Shown: in pieces, positions 28,375-37,043 of the stretch
Position numbering within the stretch: the stretch's first letter is position 1
How the letters are laid out: the number at the start of each line of letters is the position of its first letter
NCBI RefSeq assembly: GCF_900580865.1
Contig: NZ_UTBZ01000095.1
Location: forward strand, 82,385-146,384
Direction of reading: 5' to 3'
Length of the DNA: 64,000 bases
DNA from: Pseudomonas viridiflava
GTDB lineage: Bacteria; Pseudomonadota; Gammaproteobacteria; Pseudomonadales; Pseudomonadaceae
Made by a program: the position numbers and the translations under genes
The notes under the pieces: generated by a model
Database searches by the model: none
The model's input: only the letters and a program-made list of their open reading frames with translations
What the model was told of the DNA's origin: nothing

Positions 28375-29195
28375 CTTTTCAGCGTTATCCGTTTACCAAG
28401 TCGCTCAGCAATCCCACTCGCCTGCCCATTCTGCTGCTTACCCATCCGCGCCTGCGTAATCAACCCGGGAATCAACTCCCCTTCCGGCAGATTCTTCCAG
28501 AACCGCGCCGGCAAATGCCCCTGCATGACCTTCTCGTTCAAACGCGCTGGATTAAAGATGTGGCTGTAATAGGTCAGCCACAGATCCCCATGAGGATCAT
28601 CGACATTCTGCGCCAACTGCTGCCATTCCAGCGGGCATTGCCGCTGATGAATCAGTTGCTCGCCATCGTAATAAACCCCGTCACGTGGCGTGGCGATCAA
28701 CCAGCGGTGGCGGCCCATGCGCCCGATGAAGTGCTCGCTGGCGCTGTGCAGAATGTCGTGGGCCGGCTCATGCCACGCCACGTATTGCGGACCGGCGCTG
28801 GATGACGGTCGCTCGATGAAACGCACAAACGCATGCAAATGATGGGCTTCCCGATGCACTTGTTTGATCCGCCGCTGCAACTCACTACCGAGTTTGTCTC
28901 CGGCCATCATCGCCGTGCGGTCGCCGTGGCTGACTCGCCACAACACTTCATACAACAGGCTCCAGCGTTGATCACCACGATAGCGCGAGGCCTGCTCCAG
29001 CGTGACGAGCAACGCTCGCGGAATACGTGCCTGAAACGGCCCTTGCCCTTCCGGCACCGGATCATCATTGGCAAACAGATCACCGACACCTTCCGAGGCC
29101 CAGCTCACCAGACTCGGATCAACTTCATGGCTCAGCAGCCAGCGCGCCTGCTGGCGCCACGTGTCGAACAAATCGTCGCAATCAAGATTGATCAT
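28362..29195 (-). CDS. TIGR03915-type putative DNA repair/modification partner protein
   Basis: This 277-residue protein is of the TIGR03915 (DUF4130-containing) family, which always accompanies a radical-SAM DNA repair/modification enzyme. Recognisable parts are ARIPRALLVTLEQASRYRGD, HHLHAFVRFIE and a C-terminal region with ARFWKNLPEG. The ATG at 29195 overlaps the partner's TGA (ATGA). The last residues (KSPSP) and stop are encoded by a repeat element. The biochemical role is unknown; it probably acts with the radical-SAM protein under SOS control. Confidence 0.85.
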   Translation of the reverse strand: MINLDCDDLFDTWRQQARWLLSHEVDPSLVSWASEGVGDLFANDDPVPEGQGPFQARIPRALLVTLEQASRYRGDQRWSLLYEVLWRVSHGDRTAMMAGDKLGSELQRRIKQVHREAHHLHAFVRFIERPSSSAGPQYVAWHEPAHDILHSASEHFIGRMGRHRWLIATPRDGVYYDGEQLIHQRQCPLEWQQLAQNVDDPHGDLWLTYYSHIFNPARLNEKVMQGHLPARFWKNLPEGELIPGLITQARMGKQQNGQASGIAERLGKRITLKSPSP

Positions 29196-30412
29196 CCCCA
29201 CAGCCCCATCTGCTGCGGCATCGGCCGATCGCGCAATTGCTGATAGAGCATATGGCTGGTGGCCTCGGCTTGCTGCGGATGGTAGTCGCTGGTGATGATG
29301 AATGGCTTGGCCTTGGCCAATACGCAACGCATGCGCGCGACGTCTTCGTAACGAATGCGCCGCTGGCGGCGCAGCTCGACCAGACGTTCGGTGGTACGCA
29401 AACCAATGCCGGGAATACGCGCAATCAACGACGCTTCGGCACGGTTCAGATCCAGCGGGAACACTTCGCGATTCTGCAACGCCCAGGCCAGTTTCGGGTC
29501 GATGTCCAGCGCCAGATTGCCCGGGCCCTTGAGCAACTCATCGGCGCTGTAGCCGTAGCTACGCAAGAGAAAATCGGCCTGATACAAACGGTGTTCGCGC
29601 ATCAGCGGCGGTGCGGCCAGCGATACGCTTTTCGGGCTGTCGGGAATCGGGCTGAAGGCCGAATAGTAGACCCGCCGTAGACGGAAGTTGCCGTACAAGG
29701 CCTGGGCGCTGTGGAGGATGGTGCTGTCGTCGGTGTCGTCGGCGCCGACAATCAATTGCGTGCTCTGCCCGGCCGGGGCGAACTTCGCCGAGCGCGGTTC
29801 GTTCAGCACGGTCTGCACGCCGGTGTAGATGGTGTTCATCGCTTGCTTGATCGAAGCGATGTCCTTCTCCGGCGCCAGCACTTGCAAACTGGCATCGGTG
29901 GGCAGTTCGATATTGACGCTCAGGCGATCAGCGTAGCGCCCTGCTTCTTCGATCAATGCCGGGTCGGCTTCGGGAATGGTCTTGAGATGGATGTACCCGC
30001 GAAACTCATGCTCTTCGCGCAGCAGCTTCGCCACCCGCACCAATTGTTCCATGGTGTAGTCCGCCGAGCGAATGATCCCCGAACTGAGAAACAGCCCGCT
30101 GACGCAGTTGCGCCGGTAGAAATCCATGGTGAGCGCCACGACTTCTTCGGGGGTGAAGCGTGCGCGCGGAACATCGCTGGAGCGGCGGTTGACGCAGTAC
30201 TGGCAATCGTAAAGACAGAAATTGGTCAGCAGAATCTTCAACAACGACACGCAACGGCCGTCCGGCGTGTAGCTGTGGCAAATGCCCATGCCATCGGTCG
30301 AACCCAAGCCGCTCTTGCCTTCGGAACTGCGCTTGGGCGCGCCGCTGCTCGCGCAGGAGGCGTCGTACTTGGCGGCGTCGGCGAGGATGCTGAGCTTGTC
30401 GATGATTTGCAT
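29192..30412 (-). CDS. Putative DNA modification/repair radical SAM protein (TIGR03916 type)
   Basis: This 406-residue protein has the radical-SAM cysteines C66-x3-C70-x2-C73 (NFCLYDCQYC) and a C-terminal helix-hairpin-helix DNA-binding motif (LIARIPGIGLRTTERLVELR). Other cysteines at 20, 45 and 54 precede the SAM motif. It is known as the partner of TIGR03915 proteins and predicted to act on DNA, though the reaction is not established. A LexA-type palindrome lies just upstream of the start, consistent with damage induction. Confidence 0.9.
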   Translation of the reverse strand: MQIIDKLSILADAAKYDASCASSGAPKRSSEGKSGLGSTDGMGICHSYTPDGRCVSLLKILLTNFCLYDCQYCVNRRSSDVPRARFTPEEVVALTMDFYRRNCVSGLFLSSGIIRSADYTMEQLVRVAKLLREEHEFRGYIHLKTIPEADPALIEEAGRYADRLSVNIELPTDASLQVLAPEKDIASIKQAMNTIYTGVQTVLNEPRSAKFAPAGQSTQLIVGADDTDDSTILHSAQALYGNFRLRRVYYSAFSPIPDSPKSVSLAAPPLMREHRLYQADFLLRSYGYSADELLKGPGNLALDIDPKLAWALQNREVFPLDLNRAEASLIARIPGIGLRTTERLVELRRQRRIRYEDVARMRCVLAKAKPFIITSDYHPQQAEATSHMLYQQLRDRPMPQQMGLWG

Positions 30413-30420
30413 GGCGCGAG

Positions 30421-30450
30421 CCCTATACTGTTTGCATATACAGTATAGGG
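30421..30450. promoter_or_regulatory. LexA (SOS) box in a perfect 30-base inverted repeat
   Basis: CTG at 30428-30430 and CAG at 30441-30443 enclose ten bases, TTTGCATATA: the CTG-N10-CAG form of a proteobacterial SOS box. The arms extend to a perfect CCCTATACTG / CAGTATAGGG pair, eight bases upstream of the radical-SAM start. Confidence 0.8.
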
Positions 30451-30505
30451 TCGACAGCGGTGATACAAGGTGGCAGATGCGCCCCTCGTCGGTCAGAAGC
30501 TGAAA

Positions 30506-30605
30506 ATCAAAAGATCGCAGCCTTCGGCAGCTCCTACAGGGATTCGGTACGGTCGGAATTTATCGGGCGGGCACGCTTTACGGCTGGCTGCGATCTTTTG
30601 ATCTG
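30506..30605. repeat. REP-like inverted repeat (GATCAAAAGATCGCAG family)
   Basis: ATCAAAAGATCGCAGCCTTC...GCTCCTACAGG faces GGCTGCGATCTTTTGATC. The right part encodes the C-terminal tail of the gene that stops at 30534. Confidence 0.82.
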
Positions 30606-31307
30606 CCCGTCTACCGGCCACTCAACGCCAAACCGCGCACCGATCTCCTTGCGCCCCGCCGCCGTCAACGCCAACGCCCGACTGTCCAGATCCTGTGTCA
30701 CCCACTTGCGCTTCAACGCGGTCTGCAACAACGCCGCGCCCAGCGAGCCACCGAGATGCGGCCGGCGCATGCTCCAGTCCAGGCACGGACAGGCAAACTT
30801 GCGGCGCAGGGTGGTCAAATCCTGCACGTCGATGCCCAGCCCGAGAAACAACGCCTCCCCGCTTTCACTCAAGCGATACGCCTGCTCGTCGGTTGCCACC
30901 AGCCAACCGCCTGCGATCAAGTGGTCATGCAGCAACACCGCCAGCGTCCCGGCCATGTGGTCATAGCAGGTGCGTGCGAATTGCAGGCGATCCGGGGTGT
31001 GCGCCTTGAACGTCGGGGCGGCGTTCTGGCCAATCACCATCAGCGCTTCCAGCGCCTGCGCCACGCGCTGATCGGCGAGGCTGTAATAGCGATGGCGACC
31101 CTGCACATGCAGGCGCACCAAGGCCAGATCCTTGAGCTTCGCCAAGTGCACACTGGCAGTCGAGGCACTGACTTCGGCGATCGTCGCCAATTCGGTGCTG
31201 GTGCGGGCGTGGCCGTCCATCAGCGAGCAGAGGATTTTTGTCCGCGCCGGTTCGGCGATGGCGGCGGCCACCTGCGATACACCGATGTCTTGATGTTCTG
31301 CGTGCAT
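30534..31307 (-). CDS. ArsR-type winged-helix transcriptional regulator
   Basis: The protein has 257 residues. The N-terminal ArsR HTH (about 8-90, AIAEPARTKILCSLMDGHAR...STASVHLAKLKDLALV) is followed by a long C-terminal domain containing CYDHMAGTLAV and CPCLDWSMRRPHLGG, found in a subset of ArsR-like regulators. It is divergent from the P450 gene, so likely its regulator. The start at 31307 has GGGAG upstream. The last ~25 residues are encoded by a repeat and look acquired; the ancestral end was probably near the WPVDG stretch. Confidence 0.83.
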   Translation of the reverse strand: MHAEHQDIGVSQVAAAIAEPARTKILCSLMDGHARTSTELATIAEVSASTASVHLAKLKDLALVRLHVQGRHRYYSLADQRVAQALEALMVIGQNAAPTFKAHTPDRLQFARTCYDHMAGTLAVLLHDHLIAGGWLVATDEQAYRLSESGEALFLGLGIDVQDLTTLRRKFACPCLDWSMRRPHLGGSLGAALLQTALKRKWVTQDLDSRALALTAAGRKEIGARFGVEWPVDGQIKRSQPAVKRARPINSDRTESL

Positions 31308-31386
31308 AGTTCGCTCCCGGACGAATCGTCGTCGTTGCGCAGTGGAGATAGTAGCAACACTTTCCCCGCCGACAAGGATGCAAACC

Positions 31387-32490
31387 ATGAACCCGATCAG
31401 CGCCGCAACGCATGTCGATCCTTATCCCTACTACGCCGAACTGCGCGCAGCAGGTGGACTGACGTTTTATCCGGATCTGAAACTGTGGGTCGCCAGCAGC
31501 GCCCGTGCGGTGTGTGCGGTGTTGGCCCACGCCGGTTGCCGGGTGCGCCCGGCGCAGGAACCCGTACCCAAAGCGATCGCAAAAGGCATGGCCGGCAAGA
31601 TCTTCGGCCAATTGATGCGGATGAATGACGGTGAACGCCAGCGCTGTCCGCGTTCGGCAATCGAGCCTGAGTTGGCACTGCTCGACCCTGACGCGGTTAA
31701 CGCATTGGTCGCCGCGCGGTTGATCACAGCGGACGCCGACGGTGCGTACAAGGCAATGTTTCGTGGCCCGGTGTGCGTGGTCGCTGCGCTGCTGGGCTTC
31801 ACGCCGGCGCAGGCGCGGGCGATCAGTGAATTGACGGCGGACTTCGTCGCCTGCCTGTCGCCGTTGAGCAATGACCTGCAATTGGCCGCAGCGGACGCGG
31901 CGGCCGAACACCTGCGCGGCTACTTCAACGAGCTGCTCGCCGAACCAGCCAGCGACTTCCTCCGCGCGATCCAACAGCGCTTTACCGGCGATGAAGACAC
32001 CATGATCGCCAACCTGATCGGCCTCTGCTCGCAGACGTTCGAAGCCTGTGCCGGACTGATCGGCAACACGTTGTTGGCGTTACGTCGTCAGCCGGCGTTG
32101 CGCGGCGAATCCATTGAAGCACTGCTCAACGAAGTCCAGCGCTTCGACCCGCCCGTACAGAACACCCGGCGCTTCGTCGCCGCGTCCTGCGAGATTGCCG
32201 GTGTGCGTGTCGAGGCGGGTGATGTGATTCTGGTTTTGCTAGCCTCGGCCAATCGAGATCCGGCGCTCAACGAACAGCCGGAGCAGTTTCTGCCACAGCG
32301 CGAGAACCGCCGCAGTTTCAGTTTTGGTAGTGGTCGGCATCAGTGTCCGGGGCAAGCGTTGGCGATGAGTATTGCCGGGGCGACGGTGAGGGAAATACTC
32401 AGGCATGAGATCGACCTGAATCGCCTGAACTGGCACTACAAGCCTTCGCTCAACGGACGCATTCCCTTGTTCAGCGACGTGGGCGCCTGA
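31387..32490 (+). CDS. Cytochrome P450 with altered oxygen-activation motif
   Basis: This 367-residue soluble bacterial P450 is rather short. The haem-thiolate loop FSFGSGRHQCPG has its cysteine at 320; EVQR is the K-helix ExxR. In the I helix the usual acid-alcohol pair is E219-A220 (QTFEACAGLIGN), so the conserved threonine is missing. The start at 31387 has AAGGA eight bases upstream. The divergent ArsR-like gene is probably the regulator. No redox partner is nearby, and the substrate is unknown. Confidence 0.88.
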   Translation: MNPISAATHVDPYPYYAELRAAGGLTFYPDLKLWVASSARAVCAVLAHAGCRVRPAQEPVPKAIAKGMAGKIFGQLMRMNDGERQRCPRSAIEPELALLDPDAVNALVAARLITADADGAYKAMFRGPVCVVAALLGFTPAQARAISELTADFVACLSPLSNDLQLAAADAAAEHLRGYFNELLAEPASDFLRAIQQRFTGDEDTMIANLIGLCSQTFEACAGLIGNTLLALRRQPALRGESIEALLNEVQRFDPPVQNTRRFVAASCEIAGVRVEAGDVILVLLASANRDPALNEQPEQFLPQRENRRSFSFGSGRHQCPGQALAMSIAGATVREILRHEIDLNRLNWHYKPSLNGRIPLFSDVGA

Positions 32491-32497
32491 CAGTCCG

Positions 32498-32596
32498 TCT
32501 TCGCGAGCAAGCTCGCTCCCACAGGGTTATCGGGTGTGCACACTATTGTGGTCACCCGATAGCTAATGTGGGAGCGAGCTTGCTCGCGAAGAGGCC
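32498..32596. repeat. REPIN (GCTCGC family)
   Basis: CTTCGCGAGCAAGCTCGCTC and GTGGGAGCGAGCTTGCTCGC inverted. The centre holds a further palindrome, ATCGGGTG...CACCCGAT. It lies between the convergent P450 and mntH genes. Confidence 0.85.
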
Positions 32597-32620
32597 AGCC
32601 CAGTCACTACAAATGCTGGC

Positions 32621-33940
32621 TCAAGCCGCCCACTGCAAAATCAACCAGCTGTTAGCACCACTGATCACCACAAATAACCCCCAAGCCAGCACTCGGGTTG
32701 GCCAGCGATTCACAAACGGCCCCATCAACTTTTTATCATTGGTCATGCGGATCAATGGGTACAAGGCAAACGGCAACTGCAGACTCAACACCACCTGACT
32801 CAGCACCAGCAATTTGCCGATCGCGTTATCGCCCATCAGCCACACGCCAATAAACGCCGGAATCAACGCCAGTCCGCGAGTGATCAAACGCCGCTGCCAG
32901 CACGGAATCCGCAGGTTCAGGTAACCCTCCATGATCACTTGACCGGCAATGGTGCCGGTGAAGGTCGAACTCTGCCCCGACGCGAGCAACGCCACGCCGA
33001 ACAACACACTGGCCAGCGCACCGCCGACCAGCGGATCGAGCAAGTGGTAGGCGTCCTGAATGTCCACCACGTCGGTGTGCCCGGACTGGTGAAACGCCGC
33101 TGCCGCGAGAATCAGGATCGCCGCGTTGACCAGCAACGCCAGCGCCAGCGAACCGATGGTGTCGATGCGCGCCAGTTTCACCGCGTCCTGCTTGCTTGCC
33201 AGGTCCTTGCCGATCATCCGCGTCTGCACGATCGAGGTGTGCAGATAGAGGTTATGCGGCATCACCGTCGCGCCGAGAATACCGATGGCCAAGTACAACG
33301 GCGCCGCTTCGCCAATCGCCGCCAGCGACGGTTTGAAACCTTGGGCGACGTCAGGCCAGTACGGTTTGATCAGCAACAGTTCAACGAAAAAACACACGCC
33401 GATGGTTGCGACCAATACCAGCATGATCGCTTCCAGCCGGCGGAAACCGCGATTTTGCAGGGCCAGCACCAGCAAGGTGTCGAATGCCGTCAGCGCGATA
33501 CCGAAGGTCAGCGAACAGCCAAGCAGCAAGTGGAACGCCAAGGCGCAGCCGAGCACTTCGGCCAGATCGGTGGCGATGATCGAGATTTCCGCCAGCACCC
33601 ACTGCAGCCGTGCAGTCGGCGTGCTGTAGCGTTCACGGGACAGTTGCGCCAGATCGCGCCCGGTGGCAATGCCCAACCGCGAACACAGACATTGCACGAC
33701 CATGCCGGCCAGACTCGCCAGCAACACCACAAACAACAGGCTGTAGCCAAAGCGTGAACCGGCCTCGATGGCGGTGGCCCAGTTGCCCGGATCCATGTAG
33801 CCGATCGACACCAGCAACCCGGGGCCGGCGAAACGCAGTACGCGTTTAAAGAACGAGGCGTTGGGGTCAACCGCGACACTGCCAGCCACTTCCGGCGGGC
33901 AAAACGGCGCGGTGGCGATTTTGGGCAAGCTGAATTTCAC
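32621..33940 (-). CDS. mntH: Nramp-family Mn2+/divalent metal:H+ symporter MntH
   Basis: This protein of about 439 residues has 11 membrane helices. DPGNWAT in helix 1 and MPHNLYLHTS in helix 6 are the metal-binding Nramp motifs. It imports Mn2+ (or Fe2+) across the inner membrane. The start is uncertain: I use GTG at 33940 (VKFSLPKIATAP) with a weak GGA upstream; the open frame extends to a TTG at 34006. It lies 72 bases after the chalcone-isomerase-like gene on the same strand. Confidence 0.9.
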   Translation of the reverse strand: MKFSLPKIATAPFCPPEVAGSVAVDPNASFFKRVLRFAGPGLLVSIGYMDPGNWATAIEAGSRFGYSLLFVVLLASLAGMVVQCLCSRLGIATGRDLAQLSRERYSTPTARLQWVLAEISIIATDLAEVLGCALAFHLLLGCSLTFGIALTAFDTLLVLALQNRGFRRLEAIMLVLVATIGVCFFVELLLIKPYWPDVAQGFKPSLAAIGEAAPLYLAIGILGATVMPHNLYLHTSIVQTRMIGKDLASKQDAVKLARIDTIGSLALALLVNAAILILAAAAFHQSGHTDVVDIQDAYHLLDPLVGGALASVLFGVALLASGQSSTFTGTIAGQVIMEGYLNLRIPCWQRRLITRGLALIPAFIGVWLMGDNAIGKLLVLSQVVLSLQLPFALYPLIRMTNDKKLMGPFVNRWPTRVLAWGLFVVISGANSWLILQWAA

Positions 33941-34012
33941 GCACACATCCAGAAACAAGTCGGAAAAACGCAGCTTAGAGGTTTCAGCCGGAGCCTTGAA
34001 GTGCAAAAGAAT

Positions 34013-34549
34013 CTATCGACTCACCCCCAACAACTGTTCGCGCAACTCGGGACTGCGTGTGCGCGGATCGAGCCAGATATCAAAAAACGCCCGGGCAAAT
34101 AGTGGGTCATCGATCTCATGCTGTAACTGCTGGCCGACAAAAAACCGCGCGCCCTGCCCCGGCAGATACACGCCGGTAATCCGCGTGCCGGCCTGCACAT
34201 CGACGAACGATTGCTGCATCTGGATCTGCCAACCAGCCAATTGCGCCGGGCTGACGCGACCATTGGCCAAGCGTTTGATTTCATCGACACTGGCCTTGAC
34301 CAGATCATCGCGAGATATGTTGCGGCGATAGATCAGCTCCAGCGCAAACGGCTGACCGTCGACCAAGGGCCGCGCGGCACTCCACAGGCGCGCGTTGTAG
34401 ACATCGAAACCAAATACGCTGTAATCGCCGGTGCCGATGATTTGCGCGCCGGGCACGGCGTCCTGCCAATTGGCCCAGGTTGGCGTCAGCAATAGCGCCC
34501 ACAAGCCGATGCCGCAACATCCCCGTAACACCTTGGGTGTTTTGTTCAT
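34013..34549 (-). CDS. Chalcone isomerase-family periplasmic protein
   Basis: This 178-residue precursor has a signal peptide ending at PTWA. The body (GAQIIGTGDYSVFGFDVYNARLW and VYLPGQGARFF...) matches the bacterial chalcone-isomerase-like family, which usually lacks flavonoid chemistry and may bind fatty acids or other ligands. Its function in Pseudomonas is unknown. It sits upstream of mntH with a 72-base gap and may share a transcript. Confidence 0.78.
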   Translation of the reverse strand: MNKTPKVLRGCCGIGLWALLLTPTWANWQDAVPGAQIIGTGDYSVFGFDVYNARLWSAARPLVDGQPFALELIYRRNISRDDLVKASVDEIKRLANGRVSPAQLAGWQIQMQQSFVDVQAGTRITGVYLPGQGARFFVGQQLQHEIDDPLFARAFFDIWLDPRTRSPELREQLLGVSR

Positions 34550-34696
34550 CGCGGTATCGACTCCGGCAAGCCCTGATATTCAGAGCATAGTCGGATATTG
34601 CGCCAGGCACTTTGTATACAAAAACTGCGCACATGGGCAGCAATCGCCAGTCGACAATGCTAACGTGGCCTCCCCTCAATGGATGGAGACACCTGC

Positions 34697-35470
34697 GTGC
34701 TGATCCTCAAACTGCTGCTGATTCCCGGTTTTCTGCTGCTGATTTCCCTGGCGGGCAAACGTTGGGGGCCGAGTGTGGCCGGATGGCTGTCGGGGTTGCC
34801 GGTGGTGGTCGGGCCGATTCTGTTTTTCCTCGCCATCGAGCAGGGTCCGGCGTTTGCCGCGCAATCAGCGGTGGCGGCGTTATCGGCGATGTTCGCGATG
34901 ATTGCGTTCTGCATCACCTATGCGCAGGTCGCGCAACGGGCGAACTGGCCGTTGGCGCTGACAGTTTCCTTGACGGTCTGGGGAGTGCTGGCCCTGGTGT
35001 TATCGCTGATTCCAGCATCCTTGCCGTTTTCGGTGGCGGCGGCGGCCATTGCCCTGTTGTCTTCACCGTATCTGTTCCCCGCCGTGCAACCGGTGCTGAG
35101 CGGCCCGGCGCCGAAGTCGGACAAACTGATCTGGCGAATGATCGCCGGCGCCGCGTTGACGCTGGTGGTGACGATGCTCGCCAGCACCGTCGGCGAGCGC
35201 TGGAGCGGTTTGCTCGCAGTGTTCCCGGTACTCGGCAGCGTGATGGCGGTGTTCTCGCAACAGACGCGCGGCCCGGCGTTTACCGCCGCACTGTTACGGG
35301 CGACGGCGACCGGCATGTATTCGTTTTCGGCGTTCTGCCTGGTGTCGGCACTGACGCTGCCGAGCATGGGGCTAAGCGGATTTGCCGTCGGCGTTGCGGT
35401 GTCGGTGGCCATGCTCGGCGTGACCAAACGCCTGCTGGCCCGTCCGCTGGCGAAAGCGCAGGCGCAGTAA
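34697..35470 (+). CDS. Polytopic membrane protein of unknown function
   Basis: This protein of about 257 residues has eight or nine hydrophobic helices (KLLLIPGFLLLISLAGKRWG at the N-terminus) and repeated GxxP/GLPVVVGP-type loops. I do not recognise a transporter family. GTG at 34697 has GGAG eight bases upstream; an ATG at 34679 in the same frame lacks a ribosome site but cannot be excluded. It is transcribed alone, and the next gene follows a strong hairpin. Confidence 0.75.
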   Translation: MLILKLLLIPGFLLLISLAGKRWGPSVAGWLSGLPVVVGPILFFLAIEQGPAFAAQSAVAALSAMFAMIAFCITYAQVAQRANWPLALTVSLTVWGVLALVLSLIPASLPFSVAAAAIALLSSPYLFPAVQPVLSGPAPKSDKLIWRMIAGAALTLVVTMLASTVGERWSGLLAVFPVLGSVMAVFSQQTRGPAFTAALLRATATGMYSFSAFCLVSALTLPSMGLSGFAVGVAVSVAMLGVTKRLLARPLAKAQAQ

Positions 35471-35505
35471 CCGCTCAGGCGATTCGCGCTGGAACGTCCG
35501 GCACG

Positions 35506-35548
35506 CTCCGTGGGATGATCGCCCGCCTCGCGCGACCATCCCACGGAG
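35506..35548 (+). promoter_or_regulatory. Hairpin containing the ribosome site of the DcrB-like gene
   Basis: CTCCGTGGGATG and CATCCCACGGAG pair perfectly over 12 bases, extended inside by TCGC/GCGA after one mismatch, with a nine-base loop. The right arm ends in GGAG, the Shine-Dalgarno for the ATG at 35555. There is no T-run, so control of translation is as likely as termination of the upstream gene. Confidence 0.6.
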
Positions 35549-35554
35549 ATTTAC

Positions 35555-36112
35555 ATGTCATTGTTGAGCAAAAAAACCGTCGTCCTGCTGGTGGCGGCCC
35601 TCGCCGGTTTCGGCGCCCTTCACGCGCAAGCGGCCAAGAAAAATGCCGGCACCGAGAAAGTCTCGATGCTCGAGGGCAAGTTCACCTTTGTGCTGCCAAA
35701 AGGTTTCGTCGCCGACCCGCTGCCGACCAGCCCGAGCGGGACCACCGGCACGATGTACACCAACGAGGCCACAAAAACCGTGGTCATTACCGCTGAAAAC
35801 AAGATCCCTGAAGGCCAGCACGTCAAGGACAACGACGGGCAGTTTCTCGACGGCAGCGTGTCGAGTTTCATCGAAGACCAGCGCAAAGCGCTGCCGGACT
35901 TCAACAAACTCAGCGAGAAGAGCCTGACCCAGAAAGGCACCGGCCTTGGCCTGCGTCAGGTCGACAGCACTGCGACCCAGGGCGGTGGCCAGACTATCAA
36001 CACCACGCTGATGGCCGGTTCAGGCACGAAGATGGCGCTGGTGCAGGTGATCTCCCGCGCCAGCGACAAGAAAGGTCACGATGCCCTGGTGAAAACCATC
36101 CTCAAGGATTGA
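35555..36112 (+). CDS. DcrB-like periplasmic protein
   Basis: The 185-residue precursor has a signal peptide ending LHAQA. The pattern MLEGKFTFVLPKGF...FIEDQRKALPDFNKLSEKSL...LRQVDS aligns with E. coli DcrB in length and motif order; DcrB is needed by phages C1 and C6 and affects the envelope. No lipobox is seen here. Exact role is unknown. Its 3' end overlaps the convergent esterase gene by 11 bases. Confidence 0.7.
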   Translation: MSLLSKKTVVLLVAALAGFGALHAQAAKKNAGTEKVSMLEGKFTFVLPKGFVADPLPTSPSGTTGTMYTNEATKTVVITAENKIPEGQHVKDNDGQFLDGSVSSFIEDQRKALPDFNKLSEKSLTQKGTGLGLRQVDSTATQGGGQTINTTLMAGSGTKMALVQVISRASDKKGHDALVKTILKD

Positions 36113-36818
36113 GCTGCTGCAACCAGCCGTTCAAGTCGCGCAGCTCGGCCGCACTGATACTGTGGCCGACGCCGGGATAGGCATGGAACTGCGGTTTGTA
36201 GCCCAGCTTCTGTAGTTGCGCATTGGCCTCGGTGCCGTTTTTATACGGCACCGGATCATCGGCCGTGCCATGGCCGATGAAGATGCTCAGTGGCAACGGC
36301 TGCTGCTCGGCCTTGAGTTCAGCCTTCAAAACCGGCAATAAACGTCCGCTAAGCGCCGCAATCCCGCCGACGGCGACTGGCGGCCGCAACCCCACTTCGT
36401 AGGTCATCATCGCGCCCTGGCTGAAACCGATCAGGTACACCTTGTCTGGGGTGGTGTGATATTTCTGCGCCGCTTGCGCGATAAAGTCGCGCAGCTTCTG
36501 GCCACTGACCTTCAGATCATCGGTCTCGCCGTTGTAGGCACCTTCGCCCTTCTTGCGAAACCACTGGAAACGTCCTTCACCCAACGACAGCGGTGCCTGC
36601 ACCGACAGGTAGTTGTACTGCGCCGGCAGCTGAAATTTCATGCCGATCAGATCGGCTTCGTTACTGCCGTAGCCGTGCAGGAATATCACCAGCGGCCGCG
36701 CCTCGGTGTCGGCATGCACCTGCTCGATGTACTTGAGCGGCAGATCGGATTGCAGCGTGGTTTGCGCCTGCACAGCGGTGGACGCCAGCAGGGTCAACAG
36801 AGCAAAGACCTTCAACAT
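36102..36818 (-). CDS. Secreted alpha/beta-hydrolase (phospholipase/carboxylesterase family)
   Basis: The 238-residue precursor has a signal peptide (ends AVQA). LVIFLHGYGSNEADL forms the oxyanion region, GFSQGAMM holds the nucleophile serine, HGTADDPVPY the aspartate and GVGHSISAAE the histidine, the usual triad order. It resembles the YpfH/LysoPLA esterase group but is exported, so it probably acts on periplasmic or external esters. Substrate unknown. Confidence 0.85.
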   Translation of the reverse strand: MLKVFALLTLLASTAVQAQTTLQSDLPLKYIEQVHADTEARPLVIFLHGYGSNEADLIGMKFQLPAQYNYLSVQAPLSLGEGRFQWFRKKGEGAYNGETDDLKVSGQKLRDFIAQAAQKYHTTPDKVYLIGFSQGAMMTYEVGLRPPVAVGGIAALSGRLLPVLKAELKAEQQPLPLSIFIGHGTADDPVPYKNGTEANAQLQKLGYKPQFHAYPGVGHSISAAELRDLNGWLQQLNP

Positions 36819-36904
36819 AGAGCCTTCCTTTCACAGAGTGTCGGGTTCGGGGGGAGCCTAACATCCTCGGGCAAGGAACCAAATGCAGGGGGTGTTGCTG
36901 ATGC

Positions 36905-37003
36905 CGCCATCGCTGGCAAGCCAGCTCCCACAGTGATTGAAGGTGTTCACGAATACTGTGTTCAACATCACCCCTGTGGGAGCTGGCTTGCCAGCGATGA
37001 GGC
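36905..37003. repeat. REPIN variant (CTGGCAAGCCAG family)
   Basis: GCCATCGCTGGCAAGCCAGC and GGAGCTGGCTTGCCAGCGAT inverted. The core differs from the common GCGAGCAGGCTCGC, so this is another REP subfamily. A REPIN of the common type starts 41 bases later. Confidence 0.83.
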
Positions 37004-37043
37004 CAGTAGCCCCAATGAAGGTCTATAGATTGGGTTGGCTGAT

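Noticed and set aside
34001..34006. TTG at 34006 as start of mntH
   Set aside because: The extra 22 residues lack similarity to Nramp proteins and there is no ribosome site; a GTG at 33940 is preferred, with some doubt.
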